Source of the DNA: Thinopyrum elongatum | Lineage: Eukaryota; Streptophyta; Magnoliopsida; Poales; Poaceae | Assembly: GCA_011799875.1 (NCBI GenBank) | Contig: CM022303.1 | Coordinates: forward strand, 189,335,700-189,399,699 | DNA length: 64,000 bases | Direction of reading: 5' to 3' | Shown: positions 44,044-56,317 of the stretch, one piece after another | How the letters are laid out: each line of letters opens with the position of its first letter | Position numbering within the stretch: the first letter of the stretch is position 1 | Made by a program: the position numbers and the translations under genes | Notes under the pieces: generated by a model | Databases searched by the model: none | What the model was told of the DNA's origin: nothing | Seen by the model: only the letters and a program-made list of their open reading frames with translations

Positions 44044-45394
44044 TGATAACCCACAAGTATAGGGGATCGCAACAGTTTTCGAGGGTAGAGTATTCAACCC
44101 AAATTTATTGATTCGACACAAGGGGAGCCAAAGAATATTCTCAAGTATTAGCAATTGAGTTGTCAATTCAACCACAACTAAAAGACTTAATATCTACAGC
44201 AAAGTATTCAGTAGCAAAGTAGTATGGAAGTAACGGTAGCGGTGGCAAAAGTAACAGTAGCAGTTTTGTAGCAATCATAACAGTGGCAACGGAAAAGTAA
44301 CGAAGCAAAGATCAATATGTGAAAAGCTCATAGGCAATGGATCAATGATGGATAATTATGTCGGATGGCATTCATCATGCAACAGTTATAACCTAGGGTG
44401 ACACAGAACTAGCTCCAATTCATTAATATAATGTAGGCAGGTATTCCGAATATAGTCATACGTGCTTATGGAAAAGAACTTGCATGCCATCTTTTGTCCT
44501 ACCCTCCCGTGGCAGCGGGGTCCTAATGGAAACTAAGGGCTATTAAGGCCTCCTTTTAATACAGAACCGGACCAAAGCATTAGCACTTAGTGAATACATG
44601 AACTCCTCAAACTACGGTCATCACCGGGAAGTGTCCCGACTATTGTCACCGGGAAGAACACAAATATATTCATGAAAACATAATAGGTTCAGATCTGAAA
44701 TCATGGCACTCGGGCCCTAGTGACAAGCATTAGGCATAGCAAAGTCATAGCAACATCAATCTTAGAACATAGTGGATACTAGGGATCAAACCCTAACAAA
44801 ACTAACTCGATTACATGATAAATCTCATCCAAACCATCACCGTCCAGCAAGCATACAATGGAATTACTCACGCACGGCGGTGAGCATCATGAAATTGGTG
44901 ATGGAGGATGGTTGATGATGATGATGGCGACGATTTCCCCTCTCCGGAGCCCCGAACGGACTCCAGATCTGACCTCCCGAGGAAGAACAGGAGGTGGCGG
45001 CGGCTCCGTATCGTAAAACGCGATGAATCCTTCTCTCTGATTTTTTTCTCCCCGAACGTGAATATATGGAGTTGGAGTTGAGGTCGGTGGAGCTTCGTGG
45101 GACCCACAAGGCAGGGGGCGTGCCCAGGGGGGTAGGGCGTGCCCCCCACCCTTGTGGACAGGTGGTGGGTCCCCCTCGGTTGATTCTTTCGCCAATATTT
45201 TTTATTTATTCCAAAAATATTCTCCGTGAAGTTTCAGGTCATTCCGAGAACTTTTATTTCTGCACAAAAATAACACCATGGCAATTCTGCTGAAAACAGC
45301 GTCAGTCCGGGTTAGTTCCATTCAAATCATGCAAATTAGAGTCCAAAACAAGGGCAAAAGAGTTTGGAAAAGTAGATACGATGGAGATGTATCA
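44044..45394 (-). repeat. 3' LTR of nested Gypsy element
   Basis: 1351 bp. Compared with the 5' LTR it lacks about 55 bp around 44650, where the partner has TTGCCGGATCATAACACG and more. Confidence 0.9.
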
Positions 45395-47460
45395 ACTCCC
45401 CCACGCTTAACCCATTGCTTGTCCTCAAGCAATTCAGTTGACAAACTAAAAGTGATAAAGAAAAACTTTTACAAACTCTGTTTGATCTTGTTGTTGCAAA
45501 TATGTATAGCCAGCATTCAGGTTTTCAGCAAAGATTATGAACTAACCACATTCACAATAACATTTAGGTCTCACGTTTACTCATATCAATGGCACAATCA
45601 ACTAGCGAGTAATAATAATAAATCTCGGATGACAACACTTTTCGAAAACAATCGTGATATGATATAACAAGATGGTATCTCGCTAGCCCTTTCTGAGACC
45701 GCAAAACACAAATGCAGAGCACCCCTGAAGATCAAGGACTGACTAGACATTGTAATTCATGGTAAAAGAGATCCAGTCACAGTCATACTCAATATCAATT
45801 AATAACAACGCATACAAATGACAGTGGTGCTCTCTAACTGGTGTTTTTTATAAGAGGATGATGACTCAGCATAAAAGTAAATAGATAGGCCCTTCGCAGA
45901 GGGAAGCATGGATTTGCAGAGGTGCCAGAGCTCGAGCTTTTTGAAACAGAGATGAATATAATTTTGAGCGGTATGCTTTCATTGTCAACATAACCACCAA
46001 GAGATCTCGATATCTTCCATGCTACATACATTATAGGCGGTTCCCAAACAGAATGGTAAAGTTTTTACTCCCCCTCAACCAACAAGCACACTCCACGGCT
46101 GGTCCAAAACAACGGGTACCGTCCATACAAGCAACAATCCTGGGGGAGTTTTGTTTTAAATTATTTTGATTTGATTTGAGCATGGGACTGGGCATCCTGA
46201 TTACCAGCCATTTTCTCGTGAATGATGAGCGGAGTCCACTCATCATGAGAATAACCCACCTAGCATGGAAGATACTGACAGCCCCTAGTCGCCACATGAG
46301 CGATTCGGGCATAAAAACATATTATCATTTGAAGGTTTAGAGTTTGGCACATGCAAATTTACTTGGAACGGCAGGTAAATACCGCATATAGGTAGGTATG
46401 GTGGACTCATATGGAATAACTTTGGGTTTATGGAAGTGGATGCACAAGCAGTATTCCCGCTTAGTACAAGTGAAGGCTAGCAAAAGACTGGGAAGCGACC
46501 AACTAGAGAGCGACAACAGTCATAAACATGCATTGAGAGTAACCAACATTGAGTGCAAGCATGAGTATGATATAAATCACCATGAACATAAATATCGTAG
46601 AGGCTATGTTGATTTTGTTTTCAACTACATGTGTGAACATGTGCCAAGTCAAGCCACTCGAATCATTCAAAGGAGGATACCATCCTATCATACTAAATCA
46701 CAACCATTTTAAAAGCATGTTGGCACGCAAGGTAAACCATTATAAACTCTTAGCTAATTAAGCATGGCATGAGTAACTATAATCTCTAATTTTCATTGCA
46801 AACATGTTTCATTCATAATAGGCTGAATCAGGAATGATGAACTGATCATATTTACAAAAACAAGATAGGTCGAGTTCATACCAGCTTTTCCTCATCCCAA
46901 TCATTTCATCATATATCGTCATTATTGCCTTTCACTTGCACGACCGAATGATGTGAATAATAATAATAGTGCATGTGCATTGGACTAAGCTGGAATTTGC
47001 AAACATTTATTCAAAGGAGAAGACAAGGTAATATGGGCTCTTCGTTAGATCAACAATAATGCATATGAGAGCCACTCATCATTTTCATCGTGGTCTTCTC
47101 CTCTCGACCCCCAAAGAAAAGAAAAGAATTTCAAAGAAACACACTGAAATGTTTTTGGAGTTTTTTTTCTGAAGAAAGTAAAACATGAACAAGAAAAACT
47201 ATTTACACGGAAAAGCTCCCAACAAGCAAAAGAAGAACGAGAAATCTTTTTGGGTTTTCTCTAATACTACAACTAAGCATGGTAGGGAAATAAGCTATAA
47301 CTATTTTTTTTGTTTTTCTCAAAGTTTTTTCAAACACACAACAAGAAAGCGGGAAAAAGAAAGTAAACTAACATGGATAATACAATGAAAAAGTATGAAC
47401 ATCGACAACTGGAATGAGTGTGTGAACATGAATGTAATGTCGGTGAGAAATACGTACTCC
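45395..47460 (-). other. Non-coding 3' interior of nested Gypsy element
   Basis: Starts with a polypurine tract (minus strand AAGCGTGGGGGAGT) next to the LTR at 45395. The rest is AT-rich without gene-like frames. A second minus-strand purine-rich motif AAGCTTGGGGGAGT occurs at about 47457-47470, as a duplicated polypurine tract. Confidence 0.7.
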
Positions 47461-47646
47461 CCCAAGCTTAGGCTTTTGGCCTAAGTTGGTTTAGGCGCAT
47501 GGATCAAAGTGACCCTCTCCGGTGTACTGAGGAGGATCCTGGAGGTTCCACTGGTTAGCGAGCTCCTGCGGCTCCCACTTATAAATATACTCTTGATACA
47601 GATCAGGTGATGGCTTTGGCTCAGGAACTGGAGATCGCGTCCCCTC

Positions 47647-48573
47647 CTAGTATGCGTAAATGTCCGCGGGCATGATGAAGTACCTGCCTGAATGAATATC
47701 GAACAAAGAAGGTGCAGGCAAGGTAATAATCTGACAAGTCTTCTCGCTAAATACCAGGTTATAGATGAGTCTCTTGTCATCGTATTTCTTAATAAAATCA
47801 CGTGCTACCATACTGTCATAATCTAAGTATATAGTGGGCATCAGCTTCTCCTCTCCCTCATCATGCCTAATGGGTATCTTGAAGCGTTTAGCAAGGCGGG
47901 AGGCATAGATACCTCCAAAGATAGGACCCTTCATACGGTTTAAACTCAACCGTCGAGCAACCATAGCACCTAAACTAAAAGTTCTATCGCAAAGTAAAGC
48001 ATGGCGCAAAATAGCAAGGCCAGGAGCACTAAGGCCTCCACTCTCCCCGTGACCAATTAAACATATCCCCGCAAATAATGAGTAATAACACAAAATAGGG
48101 AAAATGTAAACTAGCCACTCTGGCTTCCGACACATTTCTCCTATCCCCTACGGTAACTTCATCAATAAAATCTTCCACATCTCTAGGACGTGGCTCATCG
48201 ACGCTACCTTCATAAGGTAATTTGCAAACCTCACAAAAGTCATAAAGCGTCATCTCCTTATGCTCATCATATAAATAATATTCTACCGTGGGTGGTGATC
48301 TCCTAGCATGAAAGTGAAATTTTGCACGAAAGTATTAGTGAGTAAGAGGTACTGATCACACTTATCGTGGAGAAAGTCGGTGATGCCTGCATTCCCAGCC
48401 AAATAATAGAAATCCTCATAAATTCTGGCCTCCTCCAAGAATGCATCACATGGCCATTCACACGGCCGAACTTCCGCGGTGCGAGGAAGGTTGTACTTGG
48501 GTTTCTTCTTCTCTCCATTTTCCTTTTCTTTAGAACCCCGACTTGAAGAGCCTGTTAACAATCTCCTCATCAT
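47647..48573 (-). pseudogene. Second ORF of nested Gypsy element, unknown function
   Basis: Minus-strand frames form one broken protein: MMRRLLTGSSSRGSKE start, LPRTAEVRPCEWPCDAFLEE, then MTLYDFCEVCKLPYEGSVDE, EDFIDEVTVGDRR, LIGHGESGGLSAPGLAILRH, FGGIYASRLAKRFKIPIRHD, and PAPSLFDIHSGRYFI. Frameshifts lie at about 48320 and 48100. This lies after gag-pro, in the position where Athila elements may have an env-like gene, but I see no signal peptide or membrane anchor. I recall similar predicted proteins being frequent in Triticeae Gypsy elements (annotated as putative plant transposon protein). Function is not known to me. Confidence 0.6.
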
Positions 48574-49355
48574 TTTCTCTGAAAATTTCTGAAATTTTTA
48601 GAGACTCAAAATAAAAGTGAACCAAACTCAACAAAATTGATAGTAACTACTCCCACAAGTGTCTAGAGGCTAAATCATGCATCAAAACTACTTTGGACCA
48701 TATAAATTTGACATGCAAGCTCAAGAACAAGGTCACCACAGCAGCAAAAATTTGCAATAAATAAAGCACTAGAACAAAAACTAATTGGACCATTGGAGAT
48801 GTCACATACCGAAGAACAATCCCCCAAAACAGTTTTGCAAATGGAGCTTTACACAAGGAGATCTAAAATGGCAGCAAGATGAGCAAGAACACGGGTTTGA
48901 GCTACGGAATGATTTTTTCTGGAGGAAGACGAAGTGGATGGGTGCTGGAATAAGTGAGGAGGGCCTACGTGGGACCCACAAGGCAGGGGGCGCGCCCAGG
49001 GGGTAGGGCGCGCCCTCCACCCTTGTGGTCTACTAGTGCAGCCCCCTGGTGCAATCTCAGTGCCAGAGATTCTAAAATATTCTATAAAAAATCATACTAA
49101 ATTTTCAGGGCATTTGGAGAACTTTTATTTTTGGGACATTTTTTTATTGCACGGATAATTCAGAAAACAGACAGATAATACTATTTTTGCTTTATTTATT
49201 CTAAATAACAGAAAGTAAAAAGTAAGTACAGAAAGTTGTGCCTTCTAAATTCATCCATCTCATGCTCATCAAAAGGAATCCATTAACAAGGTTGATCAAG
49301 TCTTATTAACAAACCTCTTTCGAATAACATGAAATCGGAGAATTTTTGAATAACA
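48574..49355 (-). other. Spacer between gag-pro and second ORF
   Basis: Non-coding stretch. Near 48960-49025 it includes a GTGGGACCCACAAGGCAGGGG-like phrase of the LTR (45100-45165 and 53277-53340), so a short piece of LTR sequence has been copied into the interior. Confidence 0.5.
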
Positions 49356-51992
49356 CTAGGTTACCTCAACGGGGATATGCATATCCCCAACAATAAGAAT
49401 ATCATATTTCTTGTTGACAGTAGGGAGAGGAAATTCAAAACCTCCGATAGTAATAGTTGAAATTTTTCCAATAGAATTGATACTATAAACTTGAGGTTGT
49501 TTCTTCGGAAAGTGTATCGTATGCTCATTACCATTAACATGAAAAGTGACATTTCCTTTATTGCAATCAATAACAGCCCCTGCATTATTCAAAAAGGGTC
49601 TACCAAGGATGATCGACATACTGTCGTCCTCGGGAATATCAAGAATAACAAAGTCCGTTAAGATAGTAACATTTGCAACCACAACAGGCACATCCTCGCA
49701 AATACGGATGGGTATAGCAGTTGATTTATCAGCCATTTGCAAAGAGATTTTAGTAGTTGTCAACTTATTCAATTCAAGTCTACGATATAAAGAGAAAGGC
49801 ATAACACTAACACCGGCTCCAAGATCACATAAAGCAGTTTTAACATAGTTTCTTTTAATGGAGCATGGTATAGTTGGTACTCCTGGATCCCCAAGTTTCT
49901 TTGGTATTCCACCCTTAAAAGTGCAATTAGCAAGCATGGTGGAAATTTCAGCTTCAGGTATCTTTCTTTTATTTGTAACAATATCTTTCATATACTTAGC
50001 ATAAGGAGGCATTTTAAGCATATCAGTTAAACGCATACGCAAGAAGATAGGTCTAATCATTTCAGCAAAGCGCTCAAAATCCTCATCATCCTTTTTCTTG
50101 GATGGTTTAGGAGGAAAGGGCATGGGTTTTTGTACCCATGGTTCTCTTTCTTTACCATGTTTCCTAGCAACGAAGTCTCTCTTATCATAACGTTGATTCT
50201 TTGATTGTGGGTTATCAAGATCAACAGCAGGTTCAATCTCTACATCATTATCATTACTAGGTTGTGCATTAACATGAACATCATCATTAGCATTATTACT
50301 AGGTTCATGTTCATCACCAGATTGTGTCTCAGCATCAGAAATAGAAATATCATTTGGATTCTCAGGTGTGTCTATAACAAGTTCACTAGAAGCATGCAAA
50401 GTCCTATCAGTTTTCTTTTTCTTTTTATTACTAGGACTAGATGCATTAGTATTAATTCTCTGAGAGTCTTGCTCAACTCTCTTAGGATGACCCTCAGGAT
50501 ACAAAGGTTCCTGGGTCATTTTACCACCTCTAGTCATAACCCTAACAGCATTATCATTGTTCTTACTATTCAACTCATTAAGCAAATCATCATATGCCTT
50601 AAGTACTTGTTCTACTTGAGTTCTAATCATGGAAGAATGTTTACTAATAAGCTTAAGATCATTAATAGTTATACTCATATAATAACCCAAGTGGTCAAGC
50701 ATGTGAGCATTACGTTTCAATTGTCTACTAACATAAGCATTGAAATTTTCTTGTTTAACAATAAAATTATCAAACTCATCCAAGCATTGACTAGCAGACT
50801 TATTATGAGGAATATCACCTTCATCAAATCTATAAAGAGAGTTTACCTCTACTACCTGTGTCGGGTTATCAAGACCATGTATTTCTTCAATAGGCGGTAA
50901 ATTCTTAACATCTTCAGCTTTAATACCTTTTTCTTTCATAGATTTCTTTGCCTCTTGCATATCTTCAGGACTGAGAAATAGAATACCTCTTTTCTTCGGA
51001 GTTGGCTTAGGTGGTGGTTCGGGAATAGTCCAATCATTATCATTACTCAATATATTATTCAATAGCAATTCAGCTTGCTCAACACTTTGTTCCCTGAAAA
51101 CACAACCAGCACAACTATCTAGGTGGTCCCTAGAAGCATCGGTTAGTCCATTATAAAAGATATCAAGTATTTCATTTTTCTTGAGAGGATGATCAGGCAA
51201 AGCATTAAGTAACTGGAGAAGCCTCCCCCAAGCTTGTGGGAGACTCTCTTCTTCAATTTGCACAAAGTTAAATATTTCCTTTAAAGCAACTTGTTTCTTA
51301 TGAGCATGGAAATATTTTTCAGAGAAGTAATATATCATATCCTGGGGACTACGCACACAACCAGGAGCAAGAGAATTAAACCATAACTTAGCATCACCCT
51401 TTAACGATAAAGGAAACAATTTAAGAATATAGTAATAGCGGATTTTTTCCTCATGAGCAAATAGGGTGGCTATATCATTCAATTTAGTAAGATGTGCCAC
51501 AACAGTTTTAGATTCATAACCGTAGAAAGGATCGGATTCAACCAAAGTAATTAACTGAGGATCGACAAAGAATTCATAATCCTTATCAGTAACAAAGATA
51601 GGTGAAGTAGCAAACTTAGGATCATATTGCATTCTAGCATTCAAAGACTTTTCTTTCAGCTTAGCTAACAGTTTCTTAAGATCATCTCTATCATTGCAAG
51701 CAAGAAAGTCTCTAGCAGTTTATTCATCCATAATATAACCCTCAGGTACAACAGGCAATTCATATCTAGGGGGAGAATCATAATCTTCAGTTTCAATAAT
51801 ATCATCAGTTTCAGTAATTTCATTTTCTCTAACCCTAGCAAGTTGTTCATCAAGAAATTCACCTAGTGGCACAGTATTATCAAGCAAAGCAGTAGTATCA
51901 TCGTAAGCATCATGCATAGCAGAAGTGGCATCATCAATTACTTGTGACATTTCAGAATTACTAGCAGGTGTAGGTGTTGCAAGCTTACTCAA
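49356..51992 (-). pseudogene. Gypsy gag-protease of nested element
   Basis: From 51992 (MSKLATPTPASNSEMSQV) the frame is open to an in-frame TAA at about 51720, then continues to 49356 for more than 760 codons. The gag contains a KLFPLSLKGDAKLWFNSL block typical of plant retrotransposon gag, followed by a Lys/Asp-rich linker, then an aspartic protease with ALCDLGAGVSVMP and later SIILGRPFLNNAGAVIDC. The usual protease triad DTG is D-L-G here. The reading ends about 110 residues after this motif, without an RT. The single TAA is the only break I see in this stretch. Confidence 0.85.
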
Positions 51993-52136
51993 AACAGAAG
52001 GTGAATCAAGTACAGAGCTAGATGGCAGTTCCTTACCTCCCCTCGTAGTAGAGGGAAAAACTTGATTCTAGTATCTTTCAAATTCCTCATAGTGATCAAC
52101 AAATATAAATACCAAGTGACTCAGAGAATAGATCTA

Positions 52137-52168
52137 TGCTCCCCGGCAACGGCGCCAGAAAAATGTCT
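52137..52168 (-). other. Primer-binding site of nested Gypsy element
   Basis: The minus strand reads TGGCGCCGTTGCCGGGG about 11 bases after the LTR end, complementary to a tRNA-Asp 3' end, typical of Athila-type elements. The Sabrina-like element has the same motif at 57872. Confidence 0.8.
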
Positions 52169-53571
52169 TGATAACCCACAAGTATAGGGGATCGCAACAG
52201 TTTTTGAGGGTAGAGTATTCAACCCAAATTTATTGATTCGACACAAGGGGAGCCAAAGAATATTCTCAAGTATTAGCAGCTGAGTTGTCAATTCAACCAC
52301 ACCTGAAAGACTTAATATCTATAGCAAAGTATTCAGTAGCAAAGTAGTATGGAAGTAACGGTAACGGTGGCAAAAGTAATAGTAGCAGTTTTGTAGCAAT
52401 CATAACAGTGGTAACGGAAAAGTAACGAAGCAAAGATCAATATGTGAAAAGCTCGTAGGCAATGGATCAATGATGGATAATTATGTCGGATGGCATTCAT
52501 CATGCAACGGTTATAACCTAGGGTGACACAGAACTAGCTCCAATTCATCAATATAATGTAGGCATGTATTCCGAATATAGTCATACGTGCTTATGGAAAA
52601 GAACTTGCATGACATGGTTTGTCCTAGCCTCCCGTGGCAGCGGGGTCCTAATGGAAACTAAGGGATATTAAGGCCTCCTTTTAATAGAGAACCGGACCAA
52701 AGCATTAGCACTTAGTGAATACATGAACTCCTCAAACTATGGTCATCACCGGGAAGTGTCCCGACTATTGTCACTCCGGGGTTGCCGGATCATAACACGT
52801 AGTAGGTGACTATAACTTGCAAGATAGGATCAAGAACACAAATATATTCATGAAAACATAATAGGTTCAGATCTGAAATCATGGCACTCGGGCCTAGTGA
52901 TAAGCATTAGGCATAGCAAAGTCATAGCAACATCAATCTTAGAACATAGTGGATACTAGGGATCAAACCCTAACAAAACTAACTCGATTATATGATAAAT
53001 ATCATCCAACCCATCACCGTCCAGCAAGCCTACAATAGAATTACTCATGCACGGGGGTGAGCATCATGAAATTGGTGATGGAGGATGGTTGATGATGATG
53101 ATGGCGACGATTTCCCCTCTCCGGAGCCCCGAACGGACTCCAGATCTGGCCTCCCAAGGAAGAACAGGAGGTGACGGCTGCTCCGTATTGTAAAACGCGA
53201 TGAATCCTTCTCTCTGATTTATTTCTCCCCGAACGTGAATATATGGAGTTGGAGTTGAGGTCGGTGGAGCTTCATGGGACCCACAAGCCAGGGGGGCGCG
53301 CCCAGGGGGTAGGGCGCGCCCCCCACCCTTGTGGATAGGTGGTGGGTCCCCCTCGGTTGATTCTTTCGCCAATATTTTTTATTTATTCCAGAAATATTCT
53401 CCGTGAAGTTTCTGGTCATTGTGAGAACTTTTATTTCTGCACAAAAATAACACCATGGCAATTTTGCTGAAAACATTGTCAGTCCGGGTTAGTTCCATTC
53501 AAATCATGCAAATTAGAGTCCAAAACAAGGGCAAAAAAGCTTGGAAAAGTAGATACGATGGAGACGTATCA
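52169..53571 (-). repeat. 5' LTR of nested Gypsy element
   Basis: 1403 bp, starting TGATACGTCTCCATCG (minus) and ending GGTTATCA at 52169. By eye it differs from the 3' LTR by scattered substitutions and the 55-bp indel. Confidence 0.9.
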
Positions 53572-54030
53572 CTCAGCCATAGGTTCTATTATGTATGCCA
53601 TGCTGTGTACCAGATGTGTCCCTTGCCATGAGTTTGGTAAGGGGGTACAATAGTGATCCAGGAGTGGATCACTGGACAACGGTCAAAATTATCCTTAGGT
53701 ACCTAAAGAGGACTAAGGAAATGTTTCTCGGTTATGGAGGTGATAAAGAGTTCGTCATAAAGAGTTACGTCGATACAAGCTTTGACACCAATCCAGATGA
53801 CTCTGAGTCTCAATCTAGATACGTATTGAACGTGGGAGCAATTAGCTAGAGTAGCTCCATGCAGAGCATTGTATACATAGAAATTTGCAAAATACATACG
53901 GATCTGAATGTGGCAATCCCGTTGACTAAACCTCTCTCACAAGCAAAACATGATCACACCTTAGAACTCATTGGGCGTTAATCACATGGCGATGTGAACT
54001 AGATTATTGACTCTAGTGCAAGTGGGAGAC
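53572..54030 (+). pseudogene. Outer Copia RNase H remnant and polypurine tract
   Basis: Continues the outer pol: GSIMYAMLC, SYVDTSFDTNPDDSESQSRYV, and KIHTDLNVAIPLTKPLSQAKHD in several frames. A large part of RNase H around the catalytic region is missing between about 53850 and 53880 (compare the nested element). AGTGGGAGAC at 54021-54030 is the polypurine tract. Confidence 0.8.
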
Positions 54031-55777
54031 TGTTGGAAATATGCCCTAGAGGCAATAATAAAATGGTTATTATTATATTAGCTTAATCATGATAAATGTT
54101 TATTATTCATGCTAGAATTGTATTGACCGGAAACTTAAATACATGTGTGGGTACATAAACAAATACCGTGCCCTAGTGAGCCTCTTATAGACTAGCTTGT
54201 TGATCAAAGATGGTTAAGGTTTCCTAACCATAGACATGAGTTGTCACTTGATGATGGGATCACATCATTAGGAGAATGATGCGATGGACAAAACCCATCC
54301 GTTAGCTTAGCATATGATCGTTCAGTTTATTGCTACTGCCTTCTTAATGTCAAATACATATTCCTTCGACCATGAGATCATGCAACTCCCGGATACCGGA
54401 GGAATATCTTGTGTGTTATCAAACATCACAACGTAACTGGGTGATCATAAAGATTCTCTATAGGTATCTCCAAAGGTGTCTGTTGAGTTGGCATGAATCG
54501 AGATTGGAATTTGTCACTCCGTATGACGGAGAGGTATCTCTGGGCCCTCTCGGTAATACAACATCACAAGAAGCTTGCAAGCAAAGTGACTAAGGAGTTA
54601 GTTATGAGATGATGTATTACGGAACGAGTAAAGAGACTTGCCGGTAACGAGATTGAACTAGGTATGGAGATACCGACGATCGAATCTCGGGCAAGCAACA
54701 TACCGACAGACAAAGGGAACTACGTATGTTGTCATAAAGGTTCGACCGATAAAGATCTTCGTAGAATATGTAGGAACCAATATGGGCATCTAGGTCCCGC
54801 TATTGGTTATTGACCGGAGAGGTGTCTCGGTCATGTCTACATTATTCTCGAACCCGTAGGGTCCGCACGCTTAACGTTCGTTGATGATATAGTATCATAT
54901 GAGTTATGTGAATTGGTGACCGAATGTTGTTCGGAGTCCCGGATGAGATCACGTACATGATGAGGAGCTCGGGAATGGTCCGGAGGTAAAGATTGATATA
55001 TAGGATGATACTATTTGGTCTCCGGAAAGGTTTCGGAATGCACCGGGTATTCATCAGGTCATCGGAAGGGGTTTTGGGAGACCTAAGGGGAGTTTACGGG
55101 CCTAATGGGCCAAGGGGAGGAACACACCAGCCCACAAGGGGCTGGCGCACCCTCTCTCTGGCCGTCGGCCCTCTTGGGAAGGAAAAGGGGGGCGCCTAAG
55201 GCAAGGGAGCCGCCAGCCCCCCTCCTGCCTTCTCCTCCACCCCCAAGAAAGGAAGGGGGTGCGGCCAGGGCAGGAGCCCAGGGCGGCTGCCAGCCCTCTT
55301 GGGGGCGCCCTAGGCTGCCTCCCCTCATCCCCCCACCAATATATATGAGAGGAGGAGAGGGGCAAGACACACCACGATCCCCAAGCAGTGTGCGGTGCCC
55401 CTCTCCCTCTAGTTCATCCTCGGTCATAATTTTTGTAGTGCTCGGCGAAGCCCTACGGAGATAGTTACACCACCACCATCACCACGCCGTTGTGCTACCG
55501 GAACTCATCTACTACTTCGCCCGTCTTGCTGGATCAAGAAGGTGAGGACGTCATCGAGCTGAACGTGTGCTGAACGCGAAGGTGCCGTGCGTTCGGTGCT
55601 TGATCAGAACAGATCGCGAAGGTGTATGACTACATCAACCGCGTTGATAAATGCTTTTGCTTAACGGTCTACGAGGTTATGTAGACACACTCTCCCCTCT
55701 TGTAGCTATGCATCTCCATGGATAGATCTTGCGTGTGCCTAGAATTTTTTTTGTTTTCCATGCAATGTTCCCCAACA
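54031..55777 (+). repeat. 3' LTR of outer Copia element
   Basis: 1747 bp, TGTTGGAAATATGCCC to GTTCCCCAACA. Target duplication TTCCC follows at 55778-55782. A TATA-like AATATATAT at 55338-55346 matches the 5' LTR. Confidence 0.92.
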
Positions 55778-56317
55778 TTCCCATCCCCGTCGACAGATGA
55801 CGACTTGGACACGGCTAGCTCCGACGTCCTCTTCCAAAGCACCACATCATCCCCCTTCACCGACTTCATGATGGGCCTCCGAGGATGACATGTTGAGTGA
55901 CGCCATGAGGTGCATCGCCAGTGCATTGTGTTGTTCCCTCATGGGGGGGGGGGGTCTCCTGGGTGATGGCAAGGGGGCGAGCCCCCTTCCTCGGAGCTAC
56001 GTCACATTTAGTGGAGACGATAATGTCCTTCTTCCTGCTATCCTCCGAAAACGACAGGGAGGCGCGAGCCAGATGATTGCAGTTGCGATCGATGCAGGTG
56101 TGCATGAGGGTGGATCATGGAGACGGCGGGGAGGGGGGTCTGCCTTCTTTATGTTTATGTTGATCGAGACTGAGACATTGCACCGAGGCCATGTTCAAGT
56201 CCGAATCTGCCTCTGTTACCTTATAAGCTTTGGGTCATGCATGTGTACGTAGGGAGGGGTCACGACGTAAAAAAATTGGGAGGAAGAAATGTTCCTCCCT
56301 TCAACATTATTATGTGC
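55778..56317. other. Flank between Copia and Gypsy elements
   Basis: This is the original DNA on the right of the outer Copia insertion, continuing the sequence cut at 29014. The open frame at 55890-56252 has no recognisable domain and includes a poly-G run (about 55945-55955). The left flank (28690-29014) and this sequence do not join into a recognisable gene. Confidence 0.4.

Larger units (their letters stand above)
44044..53571 (-). mobile_element. Full-length non-autonomous Gypsy (Athila-type) element, nested
   Basis: LTRs at 44044-45394 and 52169-53571, start TGATACGTC or TGATACATC (minus sense) and end GGTTATCA, with a perfect CTCAG target duplication at 44039-44043 and 53572-53576. 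The interior has a gag-protease frame and a second frame of unknown function, but no reverse transcriptase, RNase H or integrase. It is inserted in the Copia pol of the outer element. Confidence 0.92.
29015..55777 (+). mobile_element. Copia LTR retrotransposon (Angela/WIS/BARE-like), outer element with two nested insertions
   Basis: A 5' LTR (29015-30752) and 3' LTR (54031-55777) share orientation, and TTCCC flanks both outer ends (29010-29014 and 55778-55782). Primer-binding-site, gag, pol and polypurine tract follow in order on the plus strand. The element is split by a minus-strand Copia at 30848-39579 and a minus-strand Gypsy at 44044-53571. Removing both leaves about 8.5 kb. The reading frames carry many shifts and stops, so it cannot move by itself. 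The first two bases of the 5' LTR are TT instead of TG. Confidence 0.9.

Noticed and set aside
47647..48573. An env-like gene in the Gypsy element
   Set aside because: No signal peptide, coiled coil or membrane anchor is seen, only a position after gag-pro. I list it as an unknown second frame.
50205..50900. Plus-strand 231-codon open frame inside the Gypsy gag
   Set aside because: It is antisense to a clear gag-protease frame and is Ile/Arg/Thr-biased from complement of Asn/Asp codons.
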